DNA from: Deltaproteobacteria bacterium GWA2_38_16
GTDB taxonomy: Bacteria > Bdellovibrionota > JACOXK01 > 2-02-FULL-40-11
DNA length: 64,000 nucleotides
Assembly (NCBI GenBank): GCA_001797335.1
Contig: MGPE01000006.1
Span: 123,326 to 187,325, forward strand
Reading direction: 5' to 3'
Shown here: in pieces, positions 50,692 through 59,762 of the stretch
Numbering within the stretch: the stretch's first letter is position 1
Layout: the number at the start of each line of letters is the position of its first letter
Made by a program: the position numbers and the translations under genes
Notes under the pieces: generated by a model
The model's input: only the letters and a program-made list of their open reading frames with translations
What the model was told of the DNA's origin: nothing
Database searches by the model: none

Positions 50692-51930
50692 ATGCTTGAA
50701 AAAGTGATTTCTTCAATAAAAAAGAATAGTTACGAAATTTCTGGCTGGTTTGAAAAACATCAAAAAAGGATCCCTGTTCCCCTTCTTTCCACAGTCATTA
50801 TTAAAGACAGTGGCTTTAAAACCTCTCTTTCCAATCTTTCTTTTTTTCCATCGGGTTTAAACTACTTAAGTAAAGCAGATCTTAGAAATGCACCTATTTT
50901 AGTCAAAAAATATTTTAAAAAATATTATTCTGATATCCCTAAACTTAAAAAAATACTTCTCTTGGCTTCTACTACCCACACCAATCCTTTTTATTATGAA
51001 CACTTACATGCCCTTGCTCAAGTTTTAAAGAAAAGCTCTTTTTCTGTAGAAGTAGCCACCCTAGAACCTTTGGAAAAACCCGTGTCGATCAAAACCCCTT
51101 CCAAAAAAATACTTAAAATTACTTCTGCTGCATTAGAAGGACGAAGACTGGTGGCTCAAAAATTTAACCCTGATTTTATTTTATTGACCGACTATTTTAG
51201 AGCCGATCTCATGACTCAACTATCCCATATTGAACAGTCCATGAATCCTTCTTACAGAGTCATCTCAAAGACATTAAAGAAAAGTGACCATTTAAATATC
51301 TTAAATAGCCTTGCCAAAGATTTTTCTGACATGGTGGGGATGGATCCCTGGCTATTAACAACTCAGTATAACGTAGCTCCTCATGTAAACTTTGATGAAA
51401 GAAGTGGTGTTGAAAAAATTGCTCAATGCGCCACTGAAATTTTAACTCAGCTTGAACAAAAATATACTCAATACCATATTAATAAAACTCCCGCTGTTCA
51501 AATTACCAATAACAGTGGAACCTTTGGCATGGGAATGATAACCATCAAATCTATTAAAGAGCTCTCTGAGCTTTATCATAAGAAAAAATCTAAAAAAATA
51601 TCTTCAAAAGGCCAATCAGTCATGAATGATGTTCTGATTCAAGAAGATGTTCCGTTACAATCCCTCTTTAAAAATATGCCGGGTGAAGTTGTGGTTTACC
51701 TCATTGGTAATGAAATCGCTGGTGGGTATATAAAAACTTATACTAGTGATAAAATTTCTAAAAATATTTCTGCTGCTCGAGAACTCCTTTTTAAGCCTCT
51801 CACCTTAACCAAAGGCACCAGTGTTAAACTGGGGAAAGAAACCCATAAACACACAGGACTTTTGTATCAAAATCTCTCTCGTATTGGTGGGCTAGCCCTA
51901 GGCTACGAAATCGATAGACTTCGCTCCTAA
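50692..51930 (+). CDS. gshA: Glutamate-cysteine ligase, GshA (PF08886) type
   Basis: 412 residues matching the proteobacterial glutamate-cysteine ligase family first seen in acidithiobacilli, unrelated to E. coli GshA: LLLASTTHTNPFYYEHL, FILLTDYFRADLM, DPWLLTTQYNVAPHVNFDER (in parts), NNSGTFGMGMITI and ARIGGLALGYE-like ending. It makes gamma-glutamylcysteine from Glu and Cys with ATP, first step to glutathione. gshB is not in the window. Followed 21 bases later by a HAMP-domain gene. Confidence 0.85.
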   Translation: MLEKVISSIKKNSYEISGWFEKHQKRIPVPLLSTVIIKDSGFKTSLSNLSFFPSGLNYLSKADLRNAPILVKKYFKKYYSDIPKLKKILLLASTTHTNPFYYEHLHALAQVLKKSSFSVEVATLEPLEKPVSIKTPSKKILKITSAALEGRRLVAQKFNPDFILLTDYFRADLMTQLSHIEQSMNPSYRVISKTLKKSDHLNILNSLAKDFSDMVGMDPWLLTTQYNVAPHVNFDERSGVEKIAQCATEILTQLEQKYTQYHINKTPAVQITNNSGTFGMGMITIKSIKELSELYHKKKSKKISSKGQSVMNDVLIQEDVPLQSLFKNMPGEVVVYLIGNEIAGGYIKTYTSDKISKNISAARELLFKPLTLTKGTSVKLGKETHKHTGLLYQNLSRIGGLALGYEIDRLRS

Positions 51931-51951
51931 AAATATGCTACTTTTTTCCGA

Positions 51952-52521
51952 GTGGAAAAAAAAGTTTTCCGTATTCATTATCTGATTGATAGAGATTTTC
52001 AACTTCGATACGCGCTTCTTTTAGCCTCCGTCGCCATTTTCATCGCTGTTTTGATTGGTGGGTTAGTCTTTTACTCTCTTCATGAAAGTCATGCGCTTCT
52101 TTTAAAAGCAGGGTTAACGGAGCATCCCGAAGTCAAAGCCCTTATTACTCATTGGAAAAATTTCTTAAATTATAACTTGATGATGATTTTGGCAGGACTT
52201 ATTATTTTTCTAACTCTTTTAGGAATTTTAATTACCCATAAGATGGTGGGACCTATTTTGGTTTTAAAACGAAAATTGGATCAAATTGCCCAAGGCTTAT
52301 ATGACATGCCCATGAATTTAAGACGCGGGGATGAGTTTCAAGATGTTAAAGAAAAATTTAATGATATGCTCTCTCATCTTCAACATCGCACACAAGAAGA
52401 AATAAATACTTTAAATTCTATTCTTCAAAAAACCACTGATACTAAAACACAAGAACTTTTAAAAAATCTGATTCAACAAAAACAAAAAAGTTTAGGGGGT
52501 AACAACAATCATGAAAAGTAG
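51952..52521 (+). CDS. Two-helix membrane protein with HAMP domain
   Basis: 189 residues from GTG at 51952. Two membrane helices (about 20-44 and 75-96) enclose a short periplasmic loop, followed by a HAMP linker (about 97-145; HKMVGPILVLKRKLDQIAQG and RRGDEFQDV) and a helical tail. There is no kinase, cyclase or chemotaxis output domain, so it may pass signals to a separate partner. No ribosome-binding site is visible. It overlaps the start of the cytochrome-porin gene by 11 bases, suggesting linked function. Confidence 0.8.
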   Translation: MEKKVFRIHYLIDRDFQLRYALLLASVAIFIAVLIGGLVFYSLHESHALLLKAGLTEHPEVKALITHWKNFLNYNLMMILAGLIIFLTLLGILITHKMVGPILVLKRKLDQIAQGLYDMPMNLRRGDEFQDVKEKFNDMLSHLQHRTQEEINTLNSILQKTTDTKTQELLKNLIQQKQKSLGGNNNHEK

Positions 52522-53803
52522 CACTCTTATCATCCTCTTTCTCATCTTTTTAACCTCTCCTCTTTTGGCGAGAGAGCAATATGCTTTAAAAGAAGGGGTA
52601 AACTGCTCTGCCTGTCATTACAACCCCTCTGGTGGTGGAGCTTTAAATATTCAAGGTCGTTATTACGAACGGCATGATTTTTCTCTCCATGGATATACCG
52701 AATATTTAACTTCTCTTAAAAAAATGATCTCCGGAAAAAAAGACAAAAAAGATGATTCCAGTGAATTTATTGCAGCGGCCCTTGAACGCCTAAGTCTTCA
52801 GGGAAATTTAAGATCGCAATTTAAATACACGATCGATCGTCCTAAAGATGTGGCCCGGGATAATTTTGATTTATTGGATGCAACCGCTACATTTGGATTT
52901 CAAATTCATGATCAACTCACCATGATTTATAGTGCAGAGCTCAATACCCTTCACACCAGTGATGTCTATATTGTTGGGAATGGCCCGTGGGGAACTTTTT
53001 TACGTATTGGTCGCTTTACAGCTCCTTTTGGACTGACGTCTGACGATCCCACGATTATGGTAAGAAGTCTCTATGGCCTTCCCTATTATTTAAAAGATAC
53101 GGGTGTTACCCTGGGATATGAACAAAAAGGTGCATTTCTTAACATTTCTGTTCTGAATGCTTTTAGACAATTAGCTGCTGCCAGTGGTGGAACCAATAGC
53201 ATTGGAGATCCTTTTAGAGGCTTGGGACTCACGGCTAATTTAGGTTTTCAAAGTAGCTGTTGCATTTTTGGCTTTTCAGGACTTTTTGAAGCTACAGGCG
53301 ATAAAGGACAAGGAGCTCAAGATGATGAATCTTTAGCCGCACTCTATTCTTCCATTTCTCTAGGCCCAGTGCATCTCTCTGCAGAAGTAGACGGTGGATA
53401 TAAAAAAGGCATTGGGACAGGAAATCAAACAGGATTAGAAGCAGATGCTTCTCCCTTCCCTGTTAAAAGAGCCACTGCAGAATATACAGAACCCTATTAT
53501 GGGAAATTTACAACTAAAAATAGAGATTTTGGAGATATTTCAGTAGGTGCTTTTACAAAAGTAACGATAGATATTATCCCTAAGCGATGGGATGTTTCTG
53601 CACAGTATGACATGCTTACAGGAAACTTTGAATTTTTAGGAGATGCGCCCATCCGAATTACAGGAGCTACTAAATTTTATCCTTGGAAAAATTTTTCTTT
53701 AGAACCTCAGCTTAAATTTAATCAATCTCCAAGTGGTGCCTCTGACAATGCCAAGAAAAGAAATAAGCATCAATTCTTGGTGTATGCAAAAGCCGTATTT
53801 TGA
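52511..53803 (+). CDS. Outer-membrane porin-like protein with N-terminal c-type heme motif
   Basis: 430 residues: signal peptide (1-20), one heme-binding CSACH (Cys32, Cys35, His36) followed by YNPSGGG, a charged linker (about 70-90), and a beta-barrel from about 95 to the terminal Phe, with repeated amphipathic strands (LTMIYSAELNTL, FLRIGRFTAPFGL, VHLSAEVDGGY). Single-heme cytochrome-porin fusions such as Cyc2 move electrons across the outer membrane. The architecture fits, but the heme context (NPSGGG) differs from what I recall for Cyc2. It may instead belong to the CSACHxNPxGGG group of unknown role. Confidence 0.8.
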   Translation: MKSSTLIILFLIFLTSPLLAREQYALKEGVNCSACHYNPSGGGALNIQGRYYERHDFSLHGYTEYLTSLKKMISGKKDKKDDSSEFIAAALERLSLQGNLRSQFKYTIDRPKDVARDNFDLLDATATFGFQIHDQLTMIYSAELNTLHTSDVYIVGNGPWGTFLRIGRFTAPFGLTSDDPTIMVRSLYGLPYYLKDTGVTLGYEQKGAFLNISVLNAFRQLAAASGGTNSIGDPFRGLGLTANLGFQSSCCIFGFSGLFEATGDKGQGAQDDESLAALYSSISLGPVHLSAEVDGGYKKGIGTGNQTGLEADASPFPVKRATAEYTEPYYGKFTTKNRDFGDISVGAFTKVTIDIIPKRWDVSAQYDMLTGNFEFLGDAPIRITGATKFYPWKNFSLEPQLKFNQSPSGASDNAKKRNKHQFLVYAKAVF

Positions 53804-53854
53804 TTATTTTTTAATCACGTTGCTAGAATGGCTTAAAATCAATCTTTTTAGATT

Positions 53855-54007
53855 TTATCCACAAAGTTTTTTAAAGTTATCCACAGGACTGTTGATAACT
53901 TATCCACTTAAAATAAAATATCTATAAAATTTAATTTTAAATAAATTCAAGAAGTTACGCTTTTACTCTTATTTTTGATTCACTGTGTCTAAAAGTGGTT
54001 ATCCACA
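53855..54007. other. DnaA-box cluster with AT-rich tract (candidate oriC or DnaA titration site)
   Basis: Perfect TTATCCACA at 53855-53863, 53877-53885 and 53999-54007; one-mismatch TTATCCACT at 53900-53908; and a reverse near-match (TTATCAACA, minus) at 53890-53898. The first two are 22 bases apart and the third is 23 further. Between boxes three and four lies a tract (53909-53947) made almost only of A and T, resembling an unwinding element. No dnaA, dnaN, gyrB, parAB or rpmH is adjacent. Confidence 0.55.
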
Positions 54008-54012
54008 AGCGG

Positions 54013-55344
54013 CTACTCAAGATAAGAAGACCACTCAGGAGAAGAGATATTTCCAAATTTTTGAAGAAGAGGACGTTCATTGCCTCCATCGTCATCAATG
54101 ACATAGAGCTCCCCTCGTCCATTTCGATTGGAGCTAAATACAATATGCCTTCCATTAGCAGACCAGCTGGGATGTTCATTATTTTCACGTTTCATGGCTT
54201 TGGTGAGCCTTGCAAGATTTCCCCCTTCAGAGCCAACCATAAATAAATCAAAATGATTTTCAAGTTGCCCTGCAAAAACAATTTTATCTCCCTTAGGAGA
54301 CCAACTGGGAGCCGCATTAAATTTTCCAGCAAAAGTAAGGCGCTTAATATCGCCCCCTTCTTTATTCATCACATAAAGATGGGCCAGAGGAGATCTTCCT
54401 GAAGAAAAAACAAGTCTTTCCCCATCGGGCGACCAAGTAGGCTCTACATCTAAACTCATATCTTGAGTTAAACGTCGAATATCTTCACCCGAAGGTGACA
54501 TCACATAAATTTCTGGATTACCTTCATAACTCATCGTCAGTGCAATCTCTTTGCCAGTAGAAGACCAGCTAGAACCAGAGTTTAAACCTGGTTTTTGAGA
54601 AATAACTTTTTCTTTTCCTAATGAAAGATCCAAAGAAAATAAATCAACATTTTTAATATGATTATCATGCGTCACAAAACCCGAATAACTTACTTTTTTA
54701 CCATCGGGCGCCCAGGCTGGAGAAAGAACAATTGATTTATGAAAAGTAAGTTGCTCAATATTCACTCCATCATAATCCATCACATAGAGCTCTTTGTACC
54801 CACTTTTATCTGAGATAAAAAGAATTTTGGTTTGAAAAATGCCTTTATCTCCAGTTAATTCTTCCATGAGCTGGTCAGAAAAACGGTGCGCCAAAGCTCT
54901 CATACTCTCCTTTTTAGAAATATATTTTTTCCCTAAAATCATTTTAGCCGATCTTACATCATACACCCGAGCATCAAAGGTAATGCCATCTCCTTGCACT
55001 TTATAACCACCCGTAATTAAAAATTCTGTCCCTAAGACTCCCCACTCTTTAAAATTAATTTGAGTGACTTCATATCCATCCTTTTCAAAGGGGGTCATGT
55101 CTTTTGCATCTACAAAACTAAACACATTGGTAAATTCTAGATCATGTCGAATAATTTTTTGTATTTCTTCGCCTATTTCTTCGGCCATCATATCTTTTTC
55201 TATGTTTTTAAGAGGGACCATTGAAATAAGCGATTTTCGAAGTTTAGCATTATCGACAATGACATAAATTCTTTTAGAAAAAAGAACCTCCCCACTGATT
55301 AAAAGAATAAAGCTCACAATGCTTAAAATGAAGAGTTTTCTCAT
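54013..55344 (-). CDS. tolB: Tol-Pal system protein TolB
   Basis: 443 residues: signal peptide (about 1-23), N-terminal TolB domain (about 24-150), then a six-bladed beta-propeller of WD40-like/PD40 repeats (SPAWAPDGKKVSYSG, EPTWSPDGERLVFSS, APSWSPKGDKIVFAG, HPSWSANGRHIVFSS). Periplasmic partner of Pal and TolA in outer-membrane constriction. Pal does not follow; the next DNA is the DnaA-box cluster. The start directly abuts the tolA-like stop. Confidence 0.95.
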   Translation of the reverse strand: MRKLFILSIVSFILLISGEVLFSKRIYVIVDNAKLRKSLISMVPLKNIEKDMMAEEIGEEIQKIIRHDLEFTNVFSFVDAKDMTPFEKDGYEVTQINFKEWGVLGTEFLITGGYKVQGDGITFDARVYDVRSAKMILGKKYISKKESMRALAHRFSDQLMEELTGDKGIFQTKILFISDKSGYKELYVMDYDGVNIEQLTFHKSIVLSPAWAPDGKKVSYSGFVTHDNHIKNVDLFSLDLSLGKEKVISQKPGLNSGSSWSSTGKEIALTMSYEGNPEIYVMSPSGEDIRRLTQDMSLDVEPTWSPDGERLVFSSGRSPLAHLYVMNKEGGDIKRLTFAGKFNAAPSWSPKGDKIVFAGQLENHFDLFMVGSEGGNLARLTKAMKRENNEHPSWSANGRHIVFSSNRNGRGELYVIDDDGGNERPLLQKFGNISSPEWSSYLE

Positions 55345-56105
55345 TATTTTAACTCCCGCGCATAAAAAGTAATGGATATACCATCGTATCGTACATCCTT
55401 TTGAACTTCTTGAGGAACCGACGGAAAAGGGAGCGCTTCTTCTAAAGATTTATTCATATAATCATCAAACTCGGGATTGCCACTAGAGACAATTTGTTTT
55501 CGAACAATCATCCCATCACTGTCTAAAAAAATAATCAGTTCTCCCGATAAATTCTCTAATTTTCGCAAATAAGAGGGTAATGCCCAGCGCAATTTTACTT
55601 TTTCTGTCACCATGCTGCGATATGCATCTAAAGGAATACCTTCTTGATCCGAAGGGGGTACATCTGCTCCTTCGGTTACAACATTCCCTTTTCTGAGCAC
55701 TTCTTTTTGCTCGGTCTCTTGTTTTTGTCCTAAATTTTGCAACGCTTTAAGCCGTGCAATGGCAGAGGTTGCCTCTTCTTTGAGTTTGGCTATCTGTTTT
55801 TTGGTTTTAAATTGAAGCGCATCTTTATCTTGATACCCACTTTGTGCTTCTTTTTTTAAACTTCGAATGGCATCTTGAGTAGATAAAATATTTTTATTCA
55901 CTTCTGACATCAGTTGGTCCGGAAGCTCCACAATATCGACTCTCACCGTTGAAGTATAAGTTAATCCTTTTTTCCCTTTTAAAATTGGGATCAAAGGAGC
56001 CACAGCCGCAAATGTAAATAATAACGTATGCAAAACAAGAGAAAGCAAAAAAGCATTTTTAAAATACGGGTATCTGGCAGTACTTAAATAAGCATACTGT
56101 TTCAT
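55344..56105 (-). CDS. tolA: TolA/TonB-like energy transducer
   Basis: 253 residues: one membrane helix (about 18-40), helical Lys/Glu/Gln-rich middle (about 70-135), and a TonB/TolA C-terminal domain (RMVTEKVKLRWALP-like start, GELIIFLDSDG, SSGNPEFDDYMNKSLEEALPFP). Shorter middle region than E. coli TolA. Links the TolQR motor to TolB at the outer membrane. Confidence 0.9.
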   Translation of the reverse strand: MKQYAYLSTARYPYFKNAFLLSLVLHTLLFTFAAVAPLIPILKGKKGLTYTSTVRVDIVELPDQLMSEVNKNILSTQDAIRSLKKEAQSGYQDKDALQFKTKKQIAKLKEEATSAIARLKALQNLGQKQETEQKEVLRKGNVVTEGADVPPSDQEGIPLDAYRSMVTEKVKLRWALPSYLRKLENLSGELIIFLDSDGMIVRKQIVSSGNPEFDDYMNKSLEEALPFPSVPQEVQKDVRYDGISITFYARELK

Positions 56106-56528
56106 TTATCGTCGTGTAGGTAAAGGTTCTGTCACAAGCCCAATACGAGTAATCCCTGCACTTTTAATCGATGCCATCACTTCTGCCACAAAACCATATT
56201 CAACCATTTTATCAGCTCGAATAAAAACTTCTCTACGCTTTGTGGTTAAAAGTGCCTGGTGCAGTGTTTTTTCTAAGTTTTCATACTTTAATTTTTCTTT
56301 TCCTAAAAACACATCTTTATTTTTTGTAATAATAAGCACCATTTGTTTTTCTGTAGGATCAATAGACGTGGTTTTGGTTTGTGGTAAATCAATGGGCACC
56401 CCTTGTTCTAAAAGAGGCGTTGTAATCATAAAAATAATAAGAAGTACCAGCATCACATCTACGAGGGGCGTTACATTAATATCGCCCATCACACTTCTAT
56501 GATCACCCCCATTGGAACTAAAAGCCAT
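56106..56528 (-). CDS. tolR: TolR/ExbD biopolymer transport protein
   Basis: 140 residues: INVTPLVDVMLVLLIIFM with the conserved membrane Asp, then a periplasmic ExbD domain (KEVFIRADKMVEYG-like). Proton-motive-force motor subunit with TolQ. Adjacent genes touch at both ends. Confidence 0.95.
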   Translation of the reverse strand: MAFSSNGGDHRSVMGDINVTPLVDVMLVLLIIFMITTPLLEQGVPIDLPQTKTTSIDPTEKQMVLIITKNKDVFLGKEKLKYENLEKTLHQALLTTKRREVFIRADKMVEYGFVAEVMASIKSAGITRIGLVTEPLPTRR

Positions 56529-57220
56529 TACATACTCCTTTTAATGATATTGGTAAAATCCGAAGCAAAATTTTCCATTTCAGAAATAAATACCCGAAGT
56601 CTCGATTGAAAATAGTTATAGGCCACTACTGCAGGAATCGCCGCAGCCAATCCAATGGCCGTTGCAATCAAGGCTTCTGAAATTCCCGGAGCTACCACCG
56701 CTAAATTGGCTACGCCGGTCGCTCCAATGCCTTGAAAGGAATTCATAATCCCCCATACCGTCCCAAAAAGACCAATAAAGGGAGCGGTGGCTCCCGTAGT
56801 CGCCAAAAAGTAAATCATTCTTTCAAGACGGGTGGTTTCTGCAATAATGGCGCGTCTCAACGCTCGAATGATATTATCAAAATGAGATTGATCTAGACTC
56901 CCTTTTTTATTGTTACTTTTTTCAAGTTCATTATAGCCTGCATGAAAAACATGGGCTAAAGGAGAACTTCGATAAATATTCATTTTTTTAAATAAATCAT
57001 CCCATCCACTTCCCTCATAGAAATTATTCAAAAAAAGTTCTGTGTATTTATTGGCTTCTTTATACATTCGATATTTGGCCACAATAATGGTCCAACAGAC
57101 GACTGAAGATAAAACCAAAATCAACATAACAACCTTCACCATGGGACCTGCATGGAGCATTAAATCCCATGCATTATACCGAGCTCCCACGACCGCTGTT
57201 GTTGCTAAAAAAATATTCAT
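56528..57220 (-). CDS. tolQ: TolQ/ExbB proton channel protein
   Basis: 230 residues, three membrane helices. MotA/TolQ/ExbB signatures: ATTGATAPFIGLFGTVWGIM, FQGIG, VAPGISEALIATAIGLAAAIPAVVAYN in parts. First gene of the tol operon, with GGAGGTG before its ATG. Confidence 0.96.
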   Translation of the reverse strand: MNIFLATTAVVGARYNAWDLMLHAGPMVKVVMLILVLSSVVCWTIIVAKYRMYKEANKYTELFLNNFYEGSGWDDLFKKMNIYRSSPLAHVFHAGYNELEKSNNKKGSLDQSHFDNIIRALRRAIIAETTRLERMIYFLATTGATAPFIGLFGTVWGIMNSFQGIGATGVANLAVVAPGISEALIATAIGLAAAIPAVVAYNYFQSRLRVFISEMENFASDFTNIIKRSM

Positions 57221-57266
57221 AGATTCACCTCCAACAATAAATAAAAATAACCAATAAAATTAAGAT

Positions 57267-57325
57267 GACATAAAGAAAAAATCTAGTCTAGTCAAATTGA
57301 CTTGAGGTTAAGGTCATGATATAGA
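57267..57325. promoter_or_regulatory. Head-to-head promoters for tolQ (minus) and psd (plus)
   Basis: Minus: TTGACT (57295-57290), 17-base spacer, TATGTC (57272-57267). Plus: TTGACT (57297-57302), 17-base spacer, TATAGA (57320-57325). The two -35 boxes form the odd-length palindrome AGTCAAATTGACT (57290-57302), so polymerases would compete for the same DNA face. Confidence 0.5.
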
Positions 57326-57340
57326 AGAGAGCGTTTTTTT

Positions 57341-57988
57341 ATGCAAAATCAAGGGTTTATTATAGCTTTAGAGGGTCTACCCTATCTTCTCATTGGAATT
57401 CTTATTTCTCTTCTATTGGCTTATTTTCACTTTACTTTTTTAACCGTCATGGTGGCCATATTGACTATTTTTGTGGCATTTTTCTTTCGAAATCCCAGCC
57501 GTACCATTCCACAGCAAGAAGGGCTTATTCTTTCTCCGGCAGATGGCAGAATCTGCATGATTATAGACACCTATGAAGGTAAATTCTTAAAAGAAAAAAG
57601 AAAAAGAGTCTCCATTTTTATGTCTCCTTTTAATTGCCATATTAATCGTGCCCCTGTGTCAGCAAAAGTGATTGATACTCATTACAATCCTGGGAAATTT
57701 CATCTGGCCAGTGTTGACAAAGCCTCAGAGCTCAATGAACAAAATGCCCTTCTCTTAGAAGATTCTCATCGTCAAAATCGTTTTGTGGTGGTTCAAATTG
57801 CAGGATGGCTTTGTAGACGTATTGTGAGTGACGTAAAAGTAGGAAGCACCCTTCTTCGAGGACAACGATTTGGACTCATTCAATTTGGATCTAGAGTTGA
57901 TATTTATCTTCCCAACCACATTGCACTTAAAGTAAAGTTAGGAGATCAGGTAAAAGGCGGAGAAACTATTTTAGGAGAATTTTTGTGA
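57341..57988 (+). CDS. psd: Phosphatidylserine decarboxylase (short, archaeal-type)
   Basis: 215 residues with two N-terminal membrane helices (about 8-50), FFRNPSRTIP, LSPADGRI, RVSIFMSPFNCHINRAPV in parts, and FGSRVDIYLP near residue 186, where the Gly-Ser bond is cleaved to create the pyruvoyl cofactor. It converts phosphatidylserine to phosphatidylethanolamine. Operon with pssA (GTGA overlap). Confidence 0.94.
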   Translation: MQNQGFIIALEGLPYLLIGILISLLLAYFHFTFLTVMVAILTIFVAFFFRNPSRTIPQQEGLILSPADGRICMIIDTYEGKFLKEKRKRVSIFMSPFNCHINRAPVSAKVIDTHYNPGKFHLASVDKASELNEQNALLLEDSHRQNRFVVVQIAGWLCRRIVSDVKVGSTLLRGQRFGLIQFGSRVDIYLPNHIALKVKLGDQVKGGETILGEFL

Positions 57989-58755
57989 AACGAAAGCCAT
58001 ACTCCAAAGAAAATGTCATTCATTTTTTACCCAATTTATTTACGACAGGAAATCTTTTTTGTGGCTTTTATTCCATTATTGCAGCACTTGGAGATTTATA
58101 TATTCCTTCGGCAACAGCTATTCTTATTGCTGGGATTTTTGATGTTTTAGATGGCCGCATTGCCCGCATGACCAAAGGATTTTCAAAATTTGGCGAAGAA
58201 TATGATTCACTGGCAGATTTGGTTTCTTTTGGAATTGCCCCTGCCATGCTTATTTACCTTTGGTCTATTGAATCTTTTGGTCGTATGGGCTGGCTTTCTT
58301 GTTTTGTTTTTATTGCCTGCGGGGCTTTAAGACTGGCTCGTTTTAACAGTAAAAATTCAAGTAGTGAAAAAAAATTTTTCGAGGGCCTTCCCATTCCCAT
58401 GGCTGCGTTTGGTGTGGTTACTACCATTTTTTTATTTCATGAGTTAATGCTCGAAGAAAATAAAAATTATTTTAACCTACTACTTCCTGTCATCTTGGGA
58501 TTTCTCATGGTCAGCAGTGTTAGATACCGAAGTTTTAAGGATTTAGATTTAAAAAATCGCCGTTCTTTTGGTTTTTTAGTCCTTGTTATTTTCTTGCTCA
58601 TTATTGTCGCCTATAATCCTGGAATTATGATGTTTGTCGTCATGACAGGATATATTGTTTCTGGACCCCTGCTTCACTTTACCCAAAAAACCACCCCCTC
58701 TATCGATAGAAAAAAAGGGAATGTTGTCTTATGTCTACCATCAAAAGAAATGTAG
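57985..58755 (+). CDS. pssA: CDP-diacylglycerol-serine O-phosphatidyltransferase
   Basis: 256 residues, six to eight membrane helices. CDP-alcohol phosphatidyltransferase motif DGRIAR-x8-GEEYDSLAD is complete with its Asp residues, preceded by NLFTTGNLFCGF. It makes phosphatidylserine, the substrate of the Psd encoded just upstream. GTG start with AGGAGAA. Overlaps asd by 25 bases. Confidence 0.95.
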   Translation: MKRKPYSKENVIHFLPNLFTTGNLFCGFYSIIAALGDLYIPSATAILIAGIFDVLDGRIARMTKGFSKFGEEYDSLADLVSFGIAPAMLIYLWSIESFGRMGWLSCFVFIACGALRLARFNSKNSSSEKKFFEGLPIPMAAFGVVTTIFLFHELMLEENKNYFNLLLPVILGFLMVSSVRYRSFKDLDLKNRRSFGFLVLVIFLLIIVAYNPGIMMFVVMTGYIVSGPLLHFTQKTTPSIDRKKGNVVLCLPSKEM

Positions 58756-59762
58756 CCATTATTGGTGCCACTGGAGCTGTGGGCGAAGAGATGATTTCTA
58801 TCTTAGAAGAAAGAAAATTTCCCGTGAATGATCTTTTTTTATTTGCTTCCCAAAATTCTGCCGGAACTTCGCTTTCGTTTAATCACAAAAAATATCGTGT
58901 GGAAGTTTTAAAAGAAGAAAAACTAGATATATTCGGAGCGATAGATTTAACCCTTTTAAGCGCTGGAACAGAAATCAGTCAAAAATTTATTCCTCTAATT
59001 GCAGAAAAAGGAACCGTATGTATTGATAATTCTAATGCCTGGAGAATGGATTCTGATGTTCCACTGGTAGTCCCGGAAGTTAATTATTCAGATTTAAATT
59101 ATTTTAATCGAAAAAATATCGTGGCTAACCCCAACTGCTCTACCATTCAGATGGTTCAGGTCCTAAAACCCATCCACGATATTTTTAAGATCACGCGCGT
59201 GGTAGTTTCAACCTATCAGGCCACCTCAGGAAAGGGAAAAAAGGCCATGGGAGAGCTCTCTTCTCAAACCATTGCCCTTTTAAATCAACAAGAAGTACAC
59301 GTCAAAGAATTTCCCCATCAAATTGCATTTAATTGTATTCCTCACATCGATAGCTTTTTAGAAAATGGTCATACTTTAGAAGAAACTAAAATGATCCTAG
59401 AAACTAAAAAAATAATGAATGCACCTTCTATTCGTGTTTCAGCCACCTGTGTTCGAGTCCCTGTATTTTGTAGTCATGCAGAGTCGGTCAATATTGAAAC
59501 AGAAAAAAAGGCAACCCCTGAAGAAATTCGGGCGTTATTATCAGAAACCAAAGGAATAAAAGTCATGGATGATCCCGCTAAAAAACTCTACCCTTTAAAT
59601 ATTATGGCCACCGGTAAAGATGACACCTTGGTGGGACGCATTCGGGAAGATTTTTCTATTGCTAATGGAATTAATTTATGGATTGTATCAGATAATATCC
59701 GAAAGGGAGCTGCTTTAAACGCTGTTCAAATTGCCGAAGCACTCCATACGGAATTTTTATGA
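58731..59762 (+). CDS. asd: Aspartate-semialdehyde dehydrogenase
   Basis: 343 residues. GATGAVGEE (NADP loop), Cys136 in NPNCSTIQ (catalytic), TYQATSGKGKKAM, and RVPVFCSHAES with His249. It reduces aspartyl phosphate for Lys/diaminopimelate, Thr and Met synthesis. The start overlaps pssA and the end overlaps the outer-membrane protein gene by four bases, an unusual lipid/amino-acid operon. Confidence 0.96.
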   Translation: MSTIKRNVAIIGATGAVGEEMISILEERKFPVNDLFLFASQNSAGTSLSFNHKKYRVEVLKEEKLDIFGAIDLTLLSAGTEISQKFIPLIAEKGTVCIDNSNAWRMDSDVPLVVPEVNYSDLNYFNRKNIVANPNCSTIQMVQVLKPIHDIFKITRVVVSTYQATSGKGKKAMGELSSQTIALLNQQEVHVKEFPHQIAFNCIPHIDSFLENGHTLEETKMILETKKIMNAPSIRVSATCVRVPVFCSHAESVNIETEKKATPEEIRALLSETKGIKVMDDPAKKLYPLNIMATGKDDTLVGRIREDFSIANGINLWIVSDNIRKGAALNAVQIAEALHTEFL

